A stretch of DNA of 64,000 nt from Sphaeramia orbicularis (lineage: Eukaryota > Chordata > Actinopteri > Kurtiformes > Apogonidae), in the NCBI RefSeq assembly GCF_902148855.1, contig NC_043962.1, forward strand, positions 26,201,110 through 26,265,109. Direction: 5' to 3'. Position numbers and translations under genes: made by a program. The notes beneath the pieces are model-generated. The model did no database searches, was not told the origin of the DNA, and saw only the letters and a list, made by a program, of their open reading frames with translations. This document shows positions 13,441 to 26,082 of this stretch, piece after piece. Position 1 is the first letter of the stretch; each line of letters opens with the position of its first letter.

Positions 13441-15425
13441 CGCCCCCCAATGGGGAGGCAAGTAGTGATGGGACTTTTGGTTCTTGGAAGGGAGCCGTTC
13501 AATCAGGAGCCGTTCACTGATAAGAGCCGTTCAAAAGATGAGCTCTGTTATGTTTTTGGCATTATTTTGAAACACCAATGTTTTAATGATTAAACAGGCC
13601 ACATGCACGGCCGTTGATCAGGGGTGTTAACCTACACAGCTGTGGGGGGCCCAAAGGAGAGGGGGGCCCATGGGAAGTTAAGATTTTTTTTAAAGTATTT
13701 TTTTTTCTTGTTGTTCAACTAAATTACACGATAAATATCGACCTATATGCAAGCTTCACACATTAGATTTTATAAATTGGTATATTATCGTATTCCAAAA
13801 AAGTAAAGACTTCTGTCACTACTCTGTGAACACCCCTGGAGAAAAGCACAAAATGGTTCACTCCACACAGAGTTTGAGAAACACACCTTACTCCTTAGGC
13901 TGAAAGCACATTGGCAAGAGCATTGGACATTAAAGACCTCATCAGGAATTTTGCCAGCAAGAAGACCCATCAGAGGGCATTTTCTGTACAGGAAACTGGA
14001 ATGTATAGAATTGTGCTGTTTTTATTTTTGGAGTACTTGTTCAAATCTGTTTGTTCTTGCCTTTTTTGTACCTTTACAGGAAAATGACTGTTGAGTCATA
14101 TTTTGTTTGGTTACCTTTTATGACATATTATTATAGGCTGTTGAAAAATTTGGCCCATTCTTGTTCACTCAGGAAATATAATGGGTAAATACAGTCTTGC
14201 GTGGTTGTGTTTTCTTATACAGTAGCTTAAGCAGATTTGTGAATTATGGTTAAATCATAATGTTAGCCCTGTGATATAGCTATTGTGTTGGTGGGTAAGG
14301 CCCTTGGCAGATGGGTGGACATGTGTGTGTGTGTGTGTTGGGGGTGGGTGTGGGGGTTGGGTTGCGGGGGGCCCATCAGGACTTTTTGTGTATGGGCCCA
14401 GAATTTGGTGCTACAGCCCTGGCTCCATGTGATGATTGACATTACATTTTAAAGGTGTTTAACTGGCGTGGCAGTAAATATTATCTCACCATAAAAAAGA
14501 ATAGTTAGTTCAAATGTGTGGGCTAAAAACATGACATGAGAGGGGACATTAGGTAAATGCTGGAATTTGACAATAAAACATCACGGTACATTATGTGGAC
14601 TAGTCTGTAGGCTAAAAATGAAGAAGAAAATAAAACATTTTCTTAAGAAATAACATTTTATTCTCCTCAAAACAAGAACAATAAATGTGTGTAAACATAC
14701 GGAAAAAACTGCACAAAACACAACAGTGATTAAACACTGCAATTACTGAAATACCTGAACTATAGTGCAATTCTCAGAGCAAGAACAGTATGTTGGTAAA
14801 TTGACAGACAATCGAACACTCCCTCCTTAAAAAAAAAAAAAAAAAAATGAACGGCTCTTTACAAAGACTCGGTTCTCATCGTTCATTTCAAAGAGCCGTT
14901 CAAAAGATTCGATTCATTCATGAACGTCACATCACTAGAGGCAAGGGGTATTGCTTTTGGTTTGATTTGTTTGTTTGATTTCTTTAACACTCTAGCAACA
15001 AAACTATTGCTTGAATTCATACCAAATTTGGTTTATTTATTGCCAGTGACCCAGAATAGATGTGATTACATTTTGGGGAAAGTAGGTCAAAGTTCACATT
15101 TTTAATTAATTTTTAAAATATTTTTCCCCCCATTTACTTATAATGGGTGAAATTTCACATGTCTGTAGCAGCAAAACTATTGGTTGAATTCATACCAAAT
15201 TTGGCTTATGGAATGCCATTGACCAGAATAGATCTTGGGAAAACCAGGTCAAAGTTCAAATTGTTTAGGAATTTTTAAAATCTTTTTCTTCTCCCACTTA
15301 TAATGGGAGAAATTTCAAATTTCTATAAAAACATCACTTTTGTTTCAGTTTCCTTCAAACTTGCTGACATGAGAGCATCAGCATGTGGGGGTGGGGTTTG
15401 TTGTGCCTGGCACCACTTGTTAATG
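13433..15425 (+). repeat. Interspersed repeat, family C, split by a hAT insertion
   Basis: The element starts ACCCCGCCCCCCAATGGGGA, resumes after the hAT insertion at 14938, and ends near GGGGTTTGTTGTGCCTGGCA at about 15395-15420. The body holds two tandem units of about 145 bp (from about 14990 and 15170) that share AAACTATT, GAATTCATACCAAATTTGG and TATAATGGG blocks. A second, uninterrupted copy lies at 63190-63790. No ORF; superfamily unknown. Confidence 0.75.
13463..14937. mobile_element. hAT-type non-autonomous transposon with 8-bp target duplication
   Basis: Ends are TAGTGATG and CATCACTA. The perfect 8-bp duplication GAGGCAAG (13455-13462 and 14938-14945) marks a hAT insertion into family C. 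Subterminal GAGCCGTTC/GAACGGCTC-like motifs recur at both ends. No transposase ORF. The interior from about 13619 (CAGGGGTGTT) to 14422 (CAGCCCTG) may be a further nested element. Confidence 0.85.
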
Positions 15426-15769
15426 ATGTGGAGATTTGCTCCTAGAATGTTTGGAAAAATTAATGAACTGCATCAGGGAATCCCTTTATTAAATATTAAA
15501 CCTGCTGATTCAGGGAAAGTGTCCAGAAAGACACATCCATGCACATCCATGCACACAGTTGTCCTCACAGAGAGCCAGGGGGTGTCAGAGAGCTCAAAGA
15601 AAAAACAGTGAATCTGTGAACACTTCTTTGCTTTTCAAAGCAGAGCACATACTTAGTTGTTTTTCTGTCTCATTTTTCTTGAAGGACAAAAGTTGGCTAA
15701 AGCCTTAAAAAGCTGACTAAAGCTAAAACTAAAAACACATCAAAATGGAAGACAAAAGATATACAGATG

Positions 15770-16538
15770 GGTGCTTCTATGAAACTGGGTTCATTTTGGT
15801 ATCTGGCACTTTAACAGCTTTTTAGACCCAATAATTAAAAGAGAACTTCAGACATATTTCCCCCAGGATGTACCTAATGGTAACCTCAGATAAATGCAAA
15901 AAAAAATCATACTCTTGCTCTGAGTCATCCCAAAATGTATGAATTTTTAATAAAATATTGGGGCCAAAAGTAGGGCAGGAAAAACTACCTAGGTGTCTGT
16001 GCATTAGATCTGGAAAACATGACTTAAAATGGTCTTATATACCGTTATAAATAAAGACACTACGTTAAATTTGTCGATCCTAGTGGTTTTTCTAATCCAG
16101 ACATACGGGTTTTTCATGAATCGGCAGTCTCATTTCAGGTTTCGTGTGTAACCCATCGTGTCCACTCTCATTACATGCAGAACATTCCCATTTAAACACA
16201 AATAAATCACGAGCGATTTTGCAACAGCGCTCATTTTTGTGAAGCACTCTGCCTTGCGTAATTAGTTTGATTCCAAAAATGTACCTGTGAGAGAGTAAAA
16301 GGATATTCCAAAAAAAAAAGTAGTGCGTAATTTTCGTGTCCTTTTTTACTGTTACATGCGGATTTTTTGTAAAAAACATAAAAGTAATATAAAAATGTGT
16401 TTTATCTAAAAAATACTGTCTCTTTTATCTCAGTAAATACTAATTTTTAATAGACCCAAAGTGCTTCCAAACTTGCTTCATAACATTAGTCTACATCCTG
16501 TTTGAATTTTTAGTCCCCATGTCCTGCTTTTAAGCACC
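15770..16538. mobile_element. MITE family D, copy 1 (6-bp target duplication)
   Basis: About 769 bp. Left end GGTGCTTCTATGAAACTGGG; right end ...AAGCACC. Flanked by CAGATG at 15764-15769 and 16539-16544. A second copy lies in reverse orientation at 61433-62152. No functional ORF; superfamily not identified. Confidence 0.8.
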
Positions 16539-16544
16539 CAGATG

Positions 16545-18178
16545 CAGAGTTTCCTTGATGTGCTGATGCCTTTTAACACACCTTGTAAACATGTCCACTG
16601 GCAGCAGCATCCTCCTATCTGCTCCTCACACACTCTTGTAAATAAATAGGAAATGCATTGGTCCTTCCACTGTGGCAGAAGCTAACTATGACATAAAACA
16701 GCATGAATTTAAATTTCCTACATAATTCCCATGTTATGAATAAGTTAATAAAATCTCTGTGTGAAAAGGATCCGCAGCTGTCAAATAATGACATGTGAAA
16801 TGTGCTGGAGTAAAACATAAAAAGGCAGAAGTGAAAATATTCAGGTAGAGCACAAAAGTACAACAACAATCCTGCAATGTGTTATTAATGTTGTATTATT
16901 TTTTTTACATTATATCAAAGTCACATCCTGTTGTTTTTTCTTTTTTCTTATTTATGTAAAAACTGCAAATACAAATAAATGATCTACATGAACAATAGCT
17001 GCAAAACAAACAACAAACAAGACGGAAAATATCCTATCACAAAGCCCAGGCGGCATCTTCTCTAAGTCTCCAAGGCCATCATTATTCAGTGAGGTGGCAC
17101 CAATTTTTCCTCTTTGCTAACAACGGCAGGCTAAATAAATTCAGCAGGAGATGAGCACACTTACTGACACATTACCCACTCATAAAGAATTGCATCAACA
17201 ATTCCCTGGTGGTTGATTATAAAGTAGAACGTCGCCTCAAAAGTACATGAATGATTTATTTCTAGGGTGTGTTTGGTTTTTGGAGAGAATCTTGTGACAC
17301 CCTCCCTCATCCAAAGTTGTGCGACATTTGAACTGTAGTGTAAAGACGCTGCTGAGTGACTCGTCCTCGACAATCCCCAAAAACCAGCTGTTATCCTCGT
17401 GACCAGCTGCCACAGTTGGCTGCGCTCAGTGTTCTGGTCCGTCTGTCCGTCACTCACTTGTGAAGACGCAGGCGAACTGACAAGAAGATGCACACCTTTA
17501 ATGCACATCAAAGGTATTCGTTTCTGCATCTGTTGCTATGGTAACCGTGTCTTTCCTTCTCCTTTTGTCTTCTGAAGCAATCACGGACCCAGAAAGACGG
17601 GGTTTTTAGGGAGTATGACACAGACAGGGATCAAAGTCAAACAAAAACCAAAATCTCCCCAGACTGTCTACCTGTGGCACTGCTGCTTCTGGAGGGAACG
17701 CTTTGTGTTCTATCAACCTAAAGCCAGTTCAAATAGCATGTATTCTTTTGATTTAACATAAAATACCTGTGGTAAAAGCTTTCACAGACCTGAATTGTCC
17801 TTGAAACGTCTGTGCAGCCTCTATATTCACTGCTAATGAAAGACAGAGCAATTCCTTTGAATATCATGTATTGTAAAATCCCGCTCATTTTAACTGCATG
17901 TGGGTGTTCTCGCTGTAAGAACTGTTTAAAATCATGATAAAAAAGTAAAACCCTGAAAAATAAATATGACGGAATTCATTTGTTGAAGTGTATGTAATCA
18001 GACAAGTTTGGAGTTCAATAAAACTGAGTACATATCAAATATTCAACATGTTACATATTTTCATGCATGGCTATAGTAACATTTTAACAGTATTTAAAGC
18101 CTTATTTTCCTAAAGTGTTCAGCCTTTCAGTTCAGGAAACAGGCCATTACATAACGAAAAACTCGATGCCATCTGCTT
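16545..18178. other. Gene-free stretch
   Basis: AT-rich DNA with only short incidental ORFs. No coding exon, RNA gene or clear repeat was recognised. Confidence 0.5.
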
Positions 18179-18712
18179 TGAACCCTAAATGACCTAGGAT
18201 TATTTTTGTGGCAAATTCCAAATTAATTTTCCTCTACATGTAACTTTTCCGAAGTGTTTTATCACAATATTACCTTCTGCATTTTGTATTTTTCAGTGAA
18301 ATTTAGGTATTTTCTATATTTTATTGACTGATTATGTAGATGTTTGTAAAAGCTCAGAATAAATCCAAAGGTTATTACATCAGAACAGAGAATAATAAAG
18401 TAAATGTGACTTATTTCAGCAAAATTTATCATTAACTGAATGTAAAAACAAGTGTCTACAACCACCGTCATTTGTCAGACTACACGAGTTTTAGTGGTGA
18501 ATCAGTGTTGCAGAAGATGACTGTGTTTCCATTTTAATTGTGGAGCCCCTGAACGTCCAAATGAGTCATATCTGATGACCATGAAAAGCTGGGGAACTGA
18601 ATTTTACCTAGATTATTTACATTGATAGGATTAGCGGATAAAAAGTTATTAAATATTTTAGATCGGTAGATGGTTTTTGTCATCAACAACTGTTTAGGTC
18701 TTTGAGAGTTAA
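18179..18712 (-). mobile_element. TTAA MITE, family A, copy 3 (degenerate, reverse)
   Basis: Reverse orientation relative to the copy at 3540. The outer ends have decayed (GGTCTTTGAGAGTTAA in place of GGGTCTTTATGGGTTAA), and the body is diverged but collinear. Probably older than the other copies. Confidence 0.7.
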
Positions 18713-19881
18713 TGAAAAGGATTATTTATGACAAATAAAAAGAGCAGGCACTTGTAATGCTGTTATTCCTACACTGAATGTTATTTTAAAAAATATTAAT
18801 ATTTAAAAAATATTAATAATGTACAGTGATACAGTGAATGACGAATAAGTCTTAAAACACTTACTTTGATGCAAATCCTTATAACTTGTCCCATAACTTC
18901 ATTTTCCAAAGCTATAACAGACCAACAAAAGCTCTAAATTGGACTCATTTATTTTGTTTGAGAACAGAAAACTGACATATCAGACATCTTGTTGCAATGT
19001 CACAACAATTTTGGTCAATAGATGCACAATCACCAACAATAAAAGGTAGAATGGAAGAAGTGAAGGAGGGTAATAAATCCTAAACTGTTCATTTTTCAGG
19101 CCTGGATTGTAATTAGCATTTTGATTGGAGTCTTAACCAGGCAAGTGATTGCTCTTATTAGTGTGTGCTTAAGGATGAAATTAACATCTTTAATTTGGCA
19201 GAGTCTACGGTTGAATGAGCCAGGTGACACTGCTGGGAGAAAACAACTTTCACTCTGTTCATGCTTTCGTTTTTTCAGGATGTCTTCTTATCAAATGTAG
19301 AGTATGTGTAATGTTGTTTATATAAATGTCTGAGCGTGTGTGCGTGAATCTTGTTTGTCAAAGAGCTTTCAAGGAAAAGGTCAGGGATTACATGTCATGG
19401 TAGTAAAGTTCAACAGTATATATTTAACAATAGGGTTAAAAGGGCATCTTTAACTATTCCCAAGTACATTACGAGTATAGTCGTGCATTTCCGGACTTAT
19501 TTCTAATCCGTACGACTGTTGCTTGATCTGCTTGGTGCAGGAAAACACAACAGATTGACGAATTTAGATGAAAAGCACTTTTATCAGCTTCTGAGGAAAA
19601 GTCATTAAGATACCACTATGAGCTCGTGATTGGCAGGAAATCCCTGTGGATTTGGCCTATTACTGTTGATGAAGAAGCACAGTAGCCTACAAGTCCCGTC
19701 TTTAATAGGGTGGAACAGATTACTTTGTCTCAGCAAGTTCTCGTTTATCATCACACTCATTTGCTTTTTTTTGTCCCACACCCATTTGAAGATGAGATAA
19801 TACTGTTTTTATTTTATCCGACTACACTGGCTGTGACATCTGTAGGTTACAAACAATCCCCCTCATGTGCTCTTTACTACA
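18713..19881. other. Gene-free stretch
   Basis: AT-rich, no supported ORF, splice-site-bounded exon or repeat end recognised. Confidence 0.4.
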
Positions 19882-20209
19882 CACTGTAAAAAAAAAAAAA
19901 TCCTGTTGTTTTTACCAAAAAAAAAAAAAAAGGCAGCTGTGGTTACCAGAACAATACTGTTAAAAACATATCAAACCATAACATGTATATTTAACATTGG
20001 ATTTCAGTGATATTTTACATCATTGTTACACTAAAGTAAACTAGTTTGCTGAGTAAATTTAACATTTTAAACATGTAAATTCAACATGTTTAAAATATGA
20101 AATTTATTTATTTATACTTTTTTTTTTTTTTTAACCCTTTCATGCATGAATTATGAGAACCTAATCAAGATTTTTTTTTCCTGAGTGTTTTTATTCCTCT
20201 TTAGGCATG

Positions 20210-20241
<32 letters not shown>

Positions 20242-21269
20242 CGATTGAAGTTTTTTATGAACCTATTTTTCATGGAGTTACAAAAACGTCCACTCAGCTG
20301 AACATCATGCGTTTAATTTTAGAAGCAAAGAAACATGCATTTACTGATATACTGTCTGTGAACTATGAAAAAAAAAAAAAAAATTAAAGCTGCTAATCTG
20401 ATGTTTCCTCACATTTCAATATAACTCTAACACTAGTTATTACTCACTTCATGGAAATGATATGCAAAAAAAACCAAAAAAAACAATTAGGAATTTTTTT
20501 TACGTTCAAACATGTTAGTGCAGATCAGGTTTATCTAGAACAGCATAGTTACAGTATTGGTATGAACTGCAGAGTATGGGATTATGCATAAGCATCCACC
20601 GTGTTGGCTGAAATGGAATTAAAACAATAAAACACATGAATACACAAGAGAACACCTTTGAACAGCTGTCCACTGTAGTGACCACTAAGCATTAAAGGGT
20701 TAAAAAAGTATGAAAATAGGCTGTTATTTCAACTTCAATTTACAGTTTTATTTTCTCAAAACAGGATAAATAAATAATTTCTACATACAAATCTGGTTTT
20801 GTTAACATACTCTTCCTGTAATCAGTTATTCAAATGGAAAGACTGCGCCTGCACAAACCCAACAAACAGAACAGATCTGACAGAATTTGGGGACATTTTC
20901 TAGCTCAGTGTCAGGTGTGATGCCCGACTCAACTTTTCACATGGTACTTGCTTTACTTTTATTACTGCAACTATGTTATTTCTGTGAGTCTGTTTATGTA
21001 GTTCATAACTGTCCTGGCAGTCTTTGTCTTTGTGTGTGGGGGGTTTTTTTTGGCATGTTTTGTACTGTTTTTGTAACGTTAAAAACTGTAAATAAAGTAT
21101 TAAAAAAATACTATTCTTGTTAAAACTACAGCCATATTTGATTTAATCGTCAACACAACAATCTTTTCATATAAATAACTTTGCACTGTATTTTCACTTA
21201 CAGTTTTTTTCTGTTGCAATTTTACAACTTTTTGGTGTTAATTCTACGACCATTTTTTTTTTTACAGTG
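19882..21269. mobile_element. CACTGTAAAAA-type MITE with a nested insertion
   Basis: Left end CACTGTAAAAAAA and right end TTTTTTTACAGTG form terminal inverted repeats. The interior is AT-rich without a transposase and is interrupted by a TTAA element at 20135-20699. Confidence 0.55.
20135..20699. mobile_element. TTAA-flanked MITE, family E (CCCTTTCATGCATGAA type)
   Basis: Flanked by TTAA (20131-20134; 20700-20703). Left end CCCTTTCATGCATGAATTAT; right end CATTAAAGGG. About 565 bp, no ORF. It lies within the CACTGTAAAAA element. Confidence 0.65.
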
Positions 21270-21830
21270 CATCTTGCTAAGGTTTTCTTTTTTTTTTTTG
21301 CTAAGGTTTTCTTGTAAAGACAAAAAAAGACTTATCTATAATACAGTATAGTTGACATTTCTCTTTTCTTTTCCTTTAAGGTGACAAAAGCAGTTTGTTT
21401 AAAGCTTTATCTATCCAAAAATGCACTTGAAATTTAATCATCCACATAGATGATTCCTTACATAATAATCAGTGTAATCTTTAAAGCCAGGCTGTCCCAG
21501 GAGTTCATGCAGCCACTGAGAGTAAACACAAATATCCTATTCTTAGACAGACTTAGACATATGTGATATCATGGAACAACAGGAGGAGCTGCAGCTGACT
21601 GCCGTCCTGATCTTTGGTCCATATAGCAAACAGATTAAACAAAAACAAGAAAACCCAAAGCAAAGCCAAATTTATTATCCTCCTACAACTCTTTTATTTG
21701 CATATGGTTTTTGTTGATTTTTTTTTTTTCCCAAATCTTTTGGATTAGAGGCTTTTGGCTTTACATCATCTAAATAATTTGTCTATTTTTGCACTGAGAA
21801 ATAATAAAAAAAACAACAACAACATATTAA

Positions 21831-22370
21831 CCCATAAAAACCCAAAAATATCCACTGGCAGCCAAAATTATCTACTGATCTAAACTGTTTAATACCTGTT
21901 GATCAACTAATCCTTTCAATCTGTGTAAATAATTGGTGTAAAATATAGTTTGTCATCTTTTCATGGTCATCAGATATGACCCATTTGGACGTTCAGAGGC
22001 TCTGTAGTTACTTTGGAAACACCGTCATCTTCTACAACATTGATTCACCAGTAAAACATGGAGTTCAATAAATGACAGTGGATGGAGACACTTGATTTAT
22101 ATTCGGTTATCAATATATTTGCTGAAAAAGTCACTTTTTCTTAATTTTTCTCTGTTTCTGATATAATAACCCTTAATTTTACTTTGAGCTTTTATGAACA
22201 TCTACACAAACAGTGAATTAAATATAATAAAATACCTGAGTTTCACTGAAAAAACACAAAATACAGAGGATAATGTTATAATAAATGATGATAAGTCACA
22301 TAAGAAAGGTTAAATATAGAGGAAAATTCATTTGGGAAGTGCCACAGAAGTAGCACTGGGTCTTTCTGGG
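21831..22370 (+). mobile_element. TTAA MITE, family A, copy 4
   Basis: About 540 bp flanked by TTAA (21827-21830; 22371-22374), collinear with the copies at 3540 and 10476. The right TIR has one change (TCTTTCTGGG). Confidence 0.85.
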
Positions 22371-22374
22371 TTAA

Positions 22375-24445
22375 TATTAGTAACCACATGAGCGGGTCAA
22401 GATCATATCACAGGATGTTCAGTAAATTCAGATGAGTCAGAGATCTCTGCACATCAACAAAAATGACATGTACATGACTGTAAAGAGGTTTACTGATGTG
22501 CTTTATGGTGTTTTGACTGTGGCTTGCGCTGGGAGTAATGGTCTCTCAAGTGTTTTGAAGTAATCATAGTCAAATGGGAGCTAAAATGGTGCTCCCTAAT
22601 GATAAAAAATCACTTCCTCTTTTCCTCAGGGGTCAGACTGTGCGTCTAAATCTAACATTTGAAGTTGTTTATGAGTTTTTTTTTCTGGGAACATGAATCA
22701 CATATGCAGTGATATGATCCTAGTTAAGGAAATGGCATGATGTTGTCACTTCCACCAGATAAAATCAGTCTCTTTATGATAAATATTGTCAGTCAATTCA
22801 AGAGAGCAAGCTCTTCCTCAATCCAGTGCCATATGGCCAATCACAAGGAGCATTTCTGGGACAGATGGCCAATGGTAGTGACCCTTCCTCAAAGCAGGGA
22901 TAAGCTGAGGAAGACAACTAGAAGATTAGTCTGGGTCTCACCAGTTAGGGTGAAAGAGGACAGGAGTGAAATGAAGACTAAAAAAAGTGAAAGACGATAT
23001 GGATGGTAGGGATTATTAGATGAATTAAAAGTATACACATGGATAAGCCTTCCTGAACAATGACATCTTATCCCTACAATGTGATAAGCTGTGTGTTTTG
23101 CCATTCTTAATCTTATTCACGTCTTATGAAAATGTGAGGGGAACAAATAACAAGCCTTTGCCCTGACATCGACTTCAAGTCAGCATTCATTTACCGTGCT
23201 GATGCTCTCATGTCAGTATGTCTGAGGAGACGTTTTGGTTGTGTTTGACCCACAAATTCACAGGGCAAGAAAAGCAGTGACAAGCTTTAGTCCATTAGCA
23301 AACAGAAATCTTCTTAGCACAGCCTGATCTGTGGATGTGGCAGACAGCCTCGCGGAGGATGAGTCCCATGCCACTTTAGGTTCTTCAAAGATTTAGAAAA
23401 AAAAAAAAAATGTAAATCAGAAAAAAAAAACACTACTACGATGAGATGATAATGCTGGAGTTGCGTAAATAAATATAATCAGTTCTCATTTACAGAAAAC
23501 CCTGAAAATGATGAAGCCACTGATAGTGTTTAGAAGATAAAAGATGGATATTGTGTAATTATGTAAGTGAGCAGATTTGGACCCTCATACCAGTAAAAAC
23601 CATGCAGATCATTCTAGTGTGTGCAGATAAGCCCTCCATGCCTAGGGGAAGTTTTATTTTAGCAGTGAATACCTCAAAGAATACTGTGCCACTAAATGAC
23701 TAACTGGATGTTGGTAACACTAGTAGCACACATCAGTTCTCTATTGTGTTTATTATAATAACAGATATTTGCCATTGATGCCGGTTCAGTTTTCTGATTA
23801 CTTGTCTTTCCTAAAATGCACTGGGCTTGAGAGCTTTAGGGTAAATGACACTGCATGTGCATCTGGCTGTTACCATGCTCTTGGACATGAGATTTTTTTT
23901 TTTTTTCCTCCCTTTTTCGCCACTTTAATTTAGTCAAATATACAAGCTGGTCTTTCCAATCAAGGACTAAGTACTAGTAGGAAAGGGCTTTAGAGACATA
24001 ATTAAAAGGCCAGAGTCAAAGACAGCAGCTTTGAGTACAAAATGACAGAAAGTGAGTCTGATACAAGGTTGTTTCATCAGCAAATGAAAGAGGTTGGTAA
24101 AAGGACAGAAGGAGGAGAGAAAAGAGGAAATGAAAACAAGGTCCTGCCATGAGTATGGATTATCATTGACTGCTTACTAAGAATATACATGGAACAAAAG
24201 GTTAGAAGTCATGAGTCGGTCAGGACTGACACGAAAAGGATCTTAAGAAGAAAAAGACATCAAGCAATTATTGATGTTATAATTATTTCATGGCTGTAAT
24301 AGGAAACATTCTAGAGAATATTGTAGGGATATGGTGCAAATGATACAGGATTATACTAATATTGTGGGGAAGTTTCTGTAAAGAAGACATTTGACTAACA
24401 TTCAATATAGCTATTCATTTGTTGATATAGGTTTTGTATCATCAT
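22375..24445. other. Gene-free stretch
   Basis: Relatively repeat-poor noncoding DNA. Short ORFs (for example 22737-23009) lack splice context or family resemblance. Conserved noncoding elements could exist but cannot be judged without comparison. Confidence 0.4.
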
Positions 24446-24449
24446 TTAA

Positions 24450-25216
24450 CCCTCCGGTATCCTTTCCAGCAAGGCCCTTACTAAGCACCAAGTGTACCTT
24501 TTTTGCACACTTGTGGAATAACATCAAAAAAATTTTTCATGCAGTTTGTTTTTAATTCTTTTACACTTTTTTTCTATTTCATCAACTTGAGCCGTAAATA
24601 AAAATACCAAATACTCAATAACTGTCAAATGTTTTAACCCTTTAAATGCCGTGTTTGTATTGTAAATAAACCTTTTTTTTTTTTTAAATGCAAAAAAACA
24701 CAAAAAATTATTTTTTTTCAATATACTACATAAAAAGTGGATCACATATTATTTGATTTTTGCAGCCTGGCATATGTCAATGATTAACAGCAACATTGGT
24801 TAATTTGCGTTATTATTTTTGGTACTAGGTCAAATGTTCAAAAATACTAGCATCTGTCACCAAGTGTGCCAAAAAGGCACACCTATAAATCAAACTATTA
24901 AATATTATATATTGATTCATTTTTCTGCTCTAATTTGATTTTTTTTTTTTTTTTTTAAATCAAGGTCAGCCCTAATCATACATATCAAATGGAAGAAATA
25001 ATGCATTTTAGGCACACTTGGGAGACAGATGCTAGTCTTGTAATTTTCTTTTATTTATAATGTGCAAATTTTAGTTGGTGGCCAGAATTTTAAAGATCAT
25101 GCAAAAATGAACAACTTTTGAATTCTAACCTTATTTAAATTGTGAAAAATAATATGAAGTTTTTTTTAACATGAAGTGAAAAGTGTGCCTAAAAGGTGCA
25201 ACCAGATACTGGAGGG
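24450..25216. mobile_element. TTAA-flanked MITE, family F (CCCTCCGGTATC type)
   Basis: About 767 bp flanked by TTAA (24446-24449; 25217-25220). Ends CCCTCCGGTATCC and AGATACTGGAGGG are inverted repeats. The interior repeats the motif AAGTGTGCC/AAGTGTACC in both orientations. No ORF. Confidence 0.75.
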
Positions 25217-25458
25217 TTAATGTTATCAACTAGTGACTATTTCATTAAATTAAATCCCCTGTTTTAGGAAATCTCTGGTAATTTCCTATAAATGTAGTTG
25301 TAAATGAAATAAATCTAGATGTGATATAAATAAAAAGATTTTAAAACACTGAGAATGTGAAAATAATCTGATATTTCAGTCAAATGTATTCCATTTTAAG
25401 AAAAATTTGTCAAATCATTCATACTAAATTCACTTCCTTTTTAATATCGGTTATTCTA

Positions 25459-25850
25459 GTGTGTGTGTGTGTGTGTGTATTGTTATAAAATACAACTCGG
25501 GGCTTGTTTTGACTACAATAAAGAGGCATCAGAGGGAAAATAGCAACAAAAAACTAGGTTAAATCACAAATGAAATCTCAGCGTAGAAGCCTATTAATGC
25601 TGATTCTAAGACTGTAAGTTATTTGGCTGCTAAGAGGTACTAAAGGCTAAAACTAGCTTAAAAATCACATAGCATTACAGCACCAATCAACAAGCAAGTT
25701 AGGGAAAACATTTATTTATTCATTTATTTATTTATTTATACACTTTTATTTATTTGTTTATTCTTTTATCTATTTGTGGTTTCAGATTTTAATTTTAATT
25801 ATTATTATTATTATTATTATTTTTTTTTTTTTTTTTTTTTTCAGTTTGTA
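25459..25850. repeat. Cluster of simple repeats
   Basis: (TG)n at about 25459-25479, (TTTA)n at about 25709-25770, (ATT)n at about 25797-25820, then a poly-T run to about 25841. All are within the gene-poor segment upstream of CYREN. Confidence 0.75.
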
Positions 25851-26082
25851 TCTGCATTGCCTGATTCTATATCCTCCGGTACAGTAGGTGGCGCTATAAA
25901 CCAAAACGTGATGGTTGCGATTTTCCATAAAAACTAAAGAAGAGCTGCAAATGAATGTGTTGTAGAAATAGTTGATTTTTTTCCGTAGACTTTTCCTTTT
26001 GTGCTCCATAATGGACTGTGTAACCCTCTATAAAAGAGCACAATGGCTGTAAACTATGATGGTGCGTTTACGTGAAGCCGTC

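Noticed and set aside
19882-21269. Possible gene at 20887-21123 (78 codons, hydrophobic)
   Set aside because: It lies within a MITE, ends in AT-rich low-complexity sequence and has no supporting splice sites.
22737-23104. Overlapping 90- and 71-codon ORFs in the gene-poor region
   Set aside because: No splice-bounded exon structure and no recognisable motif.
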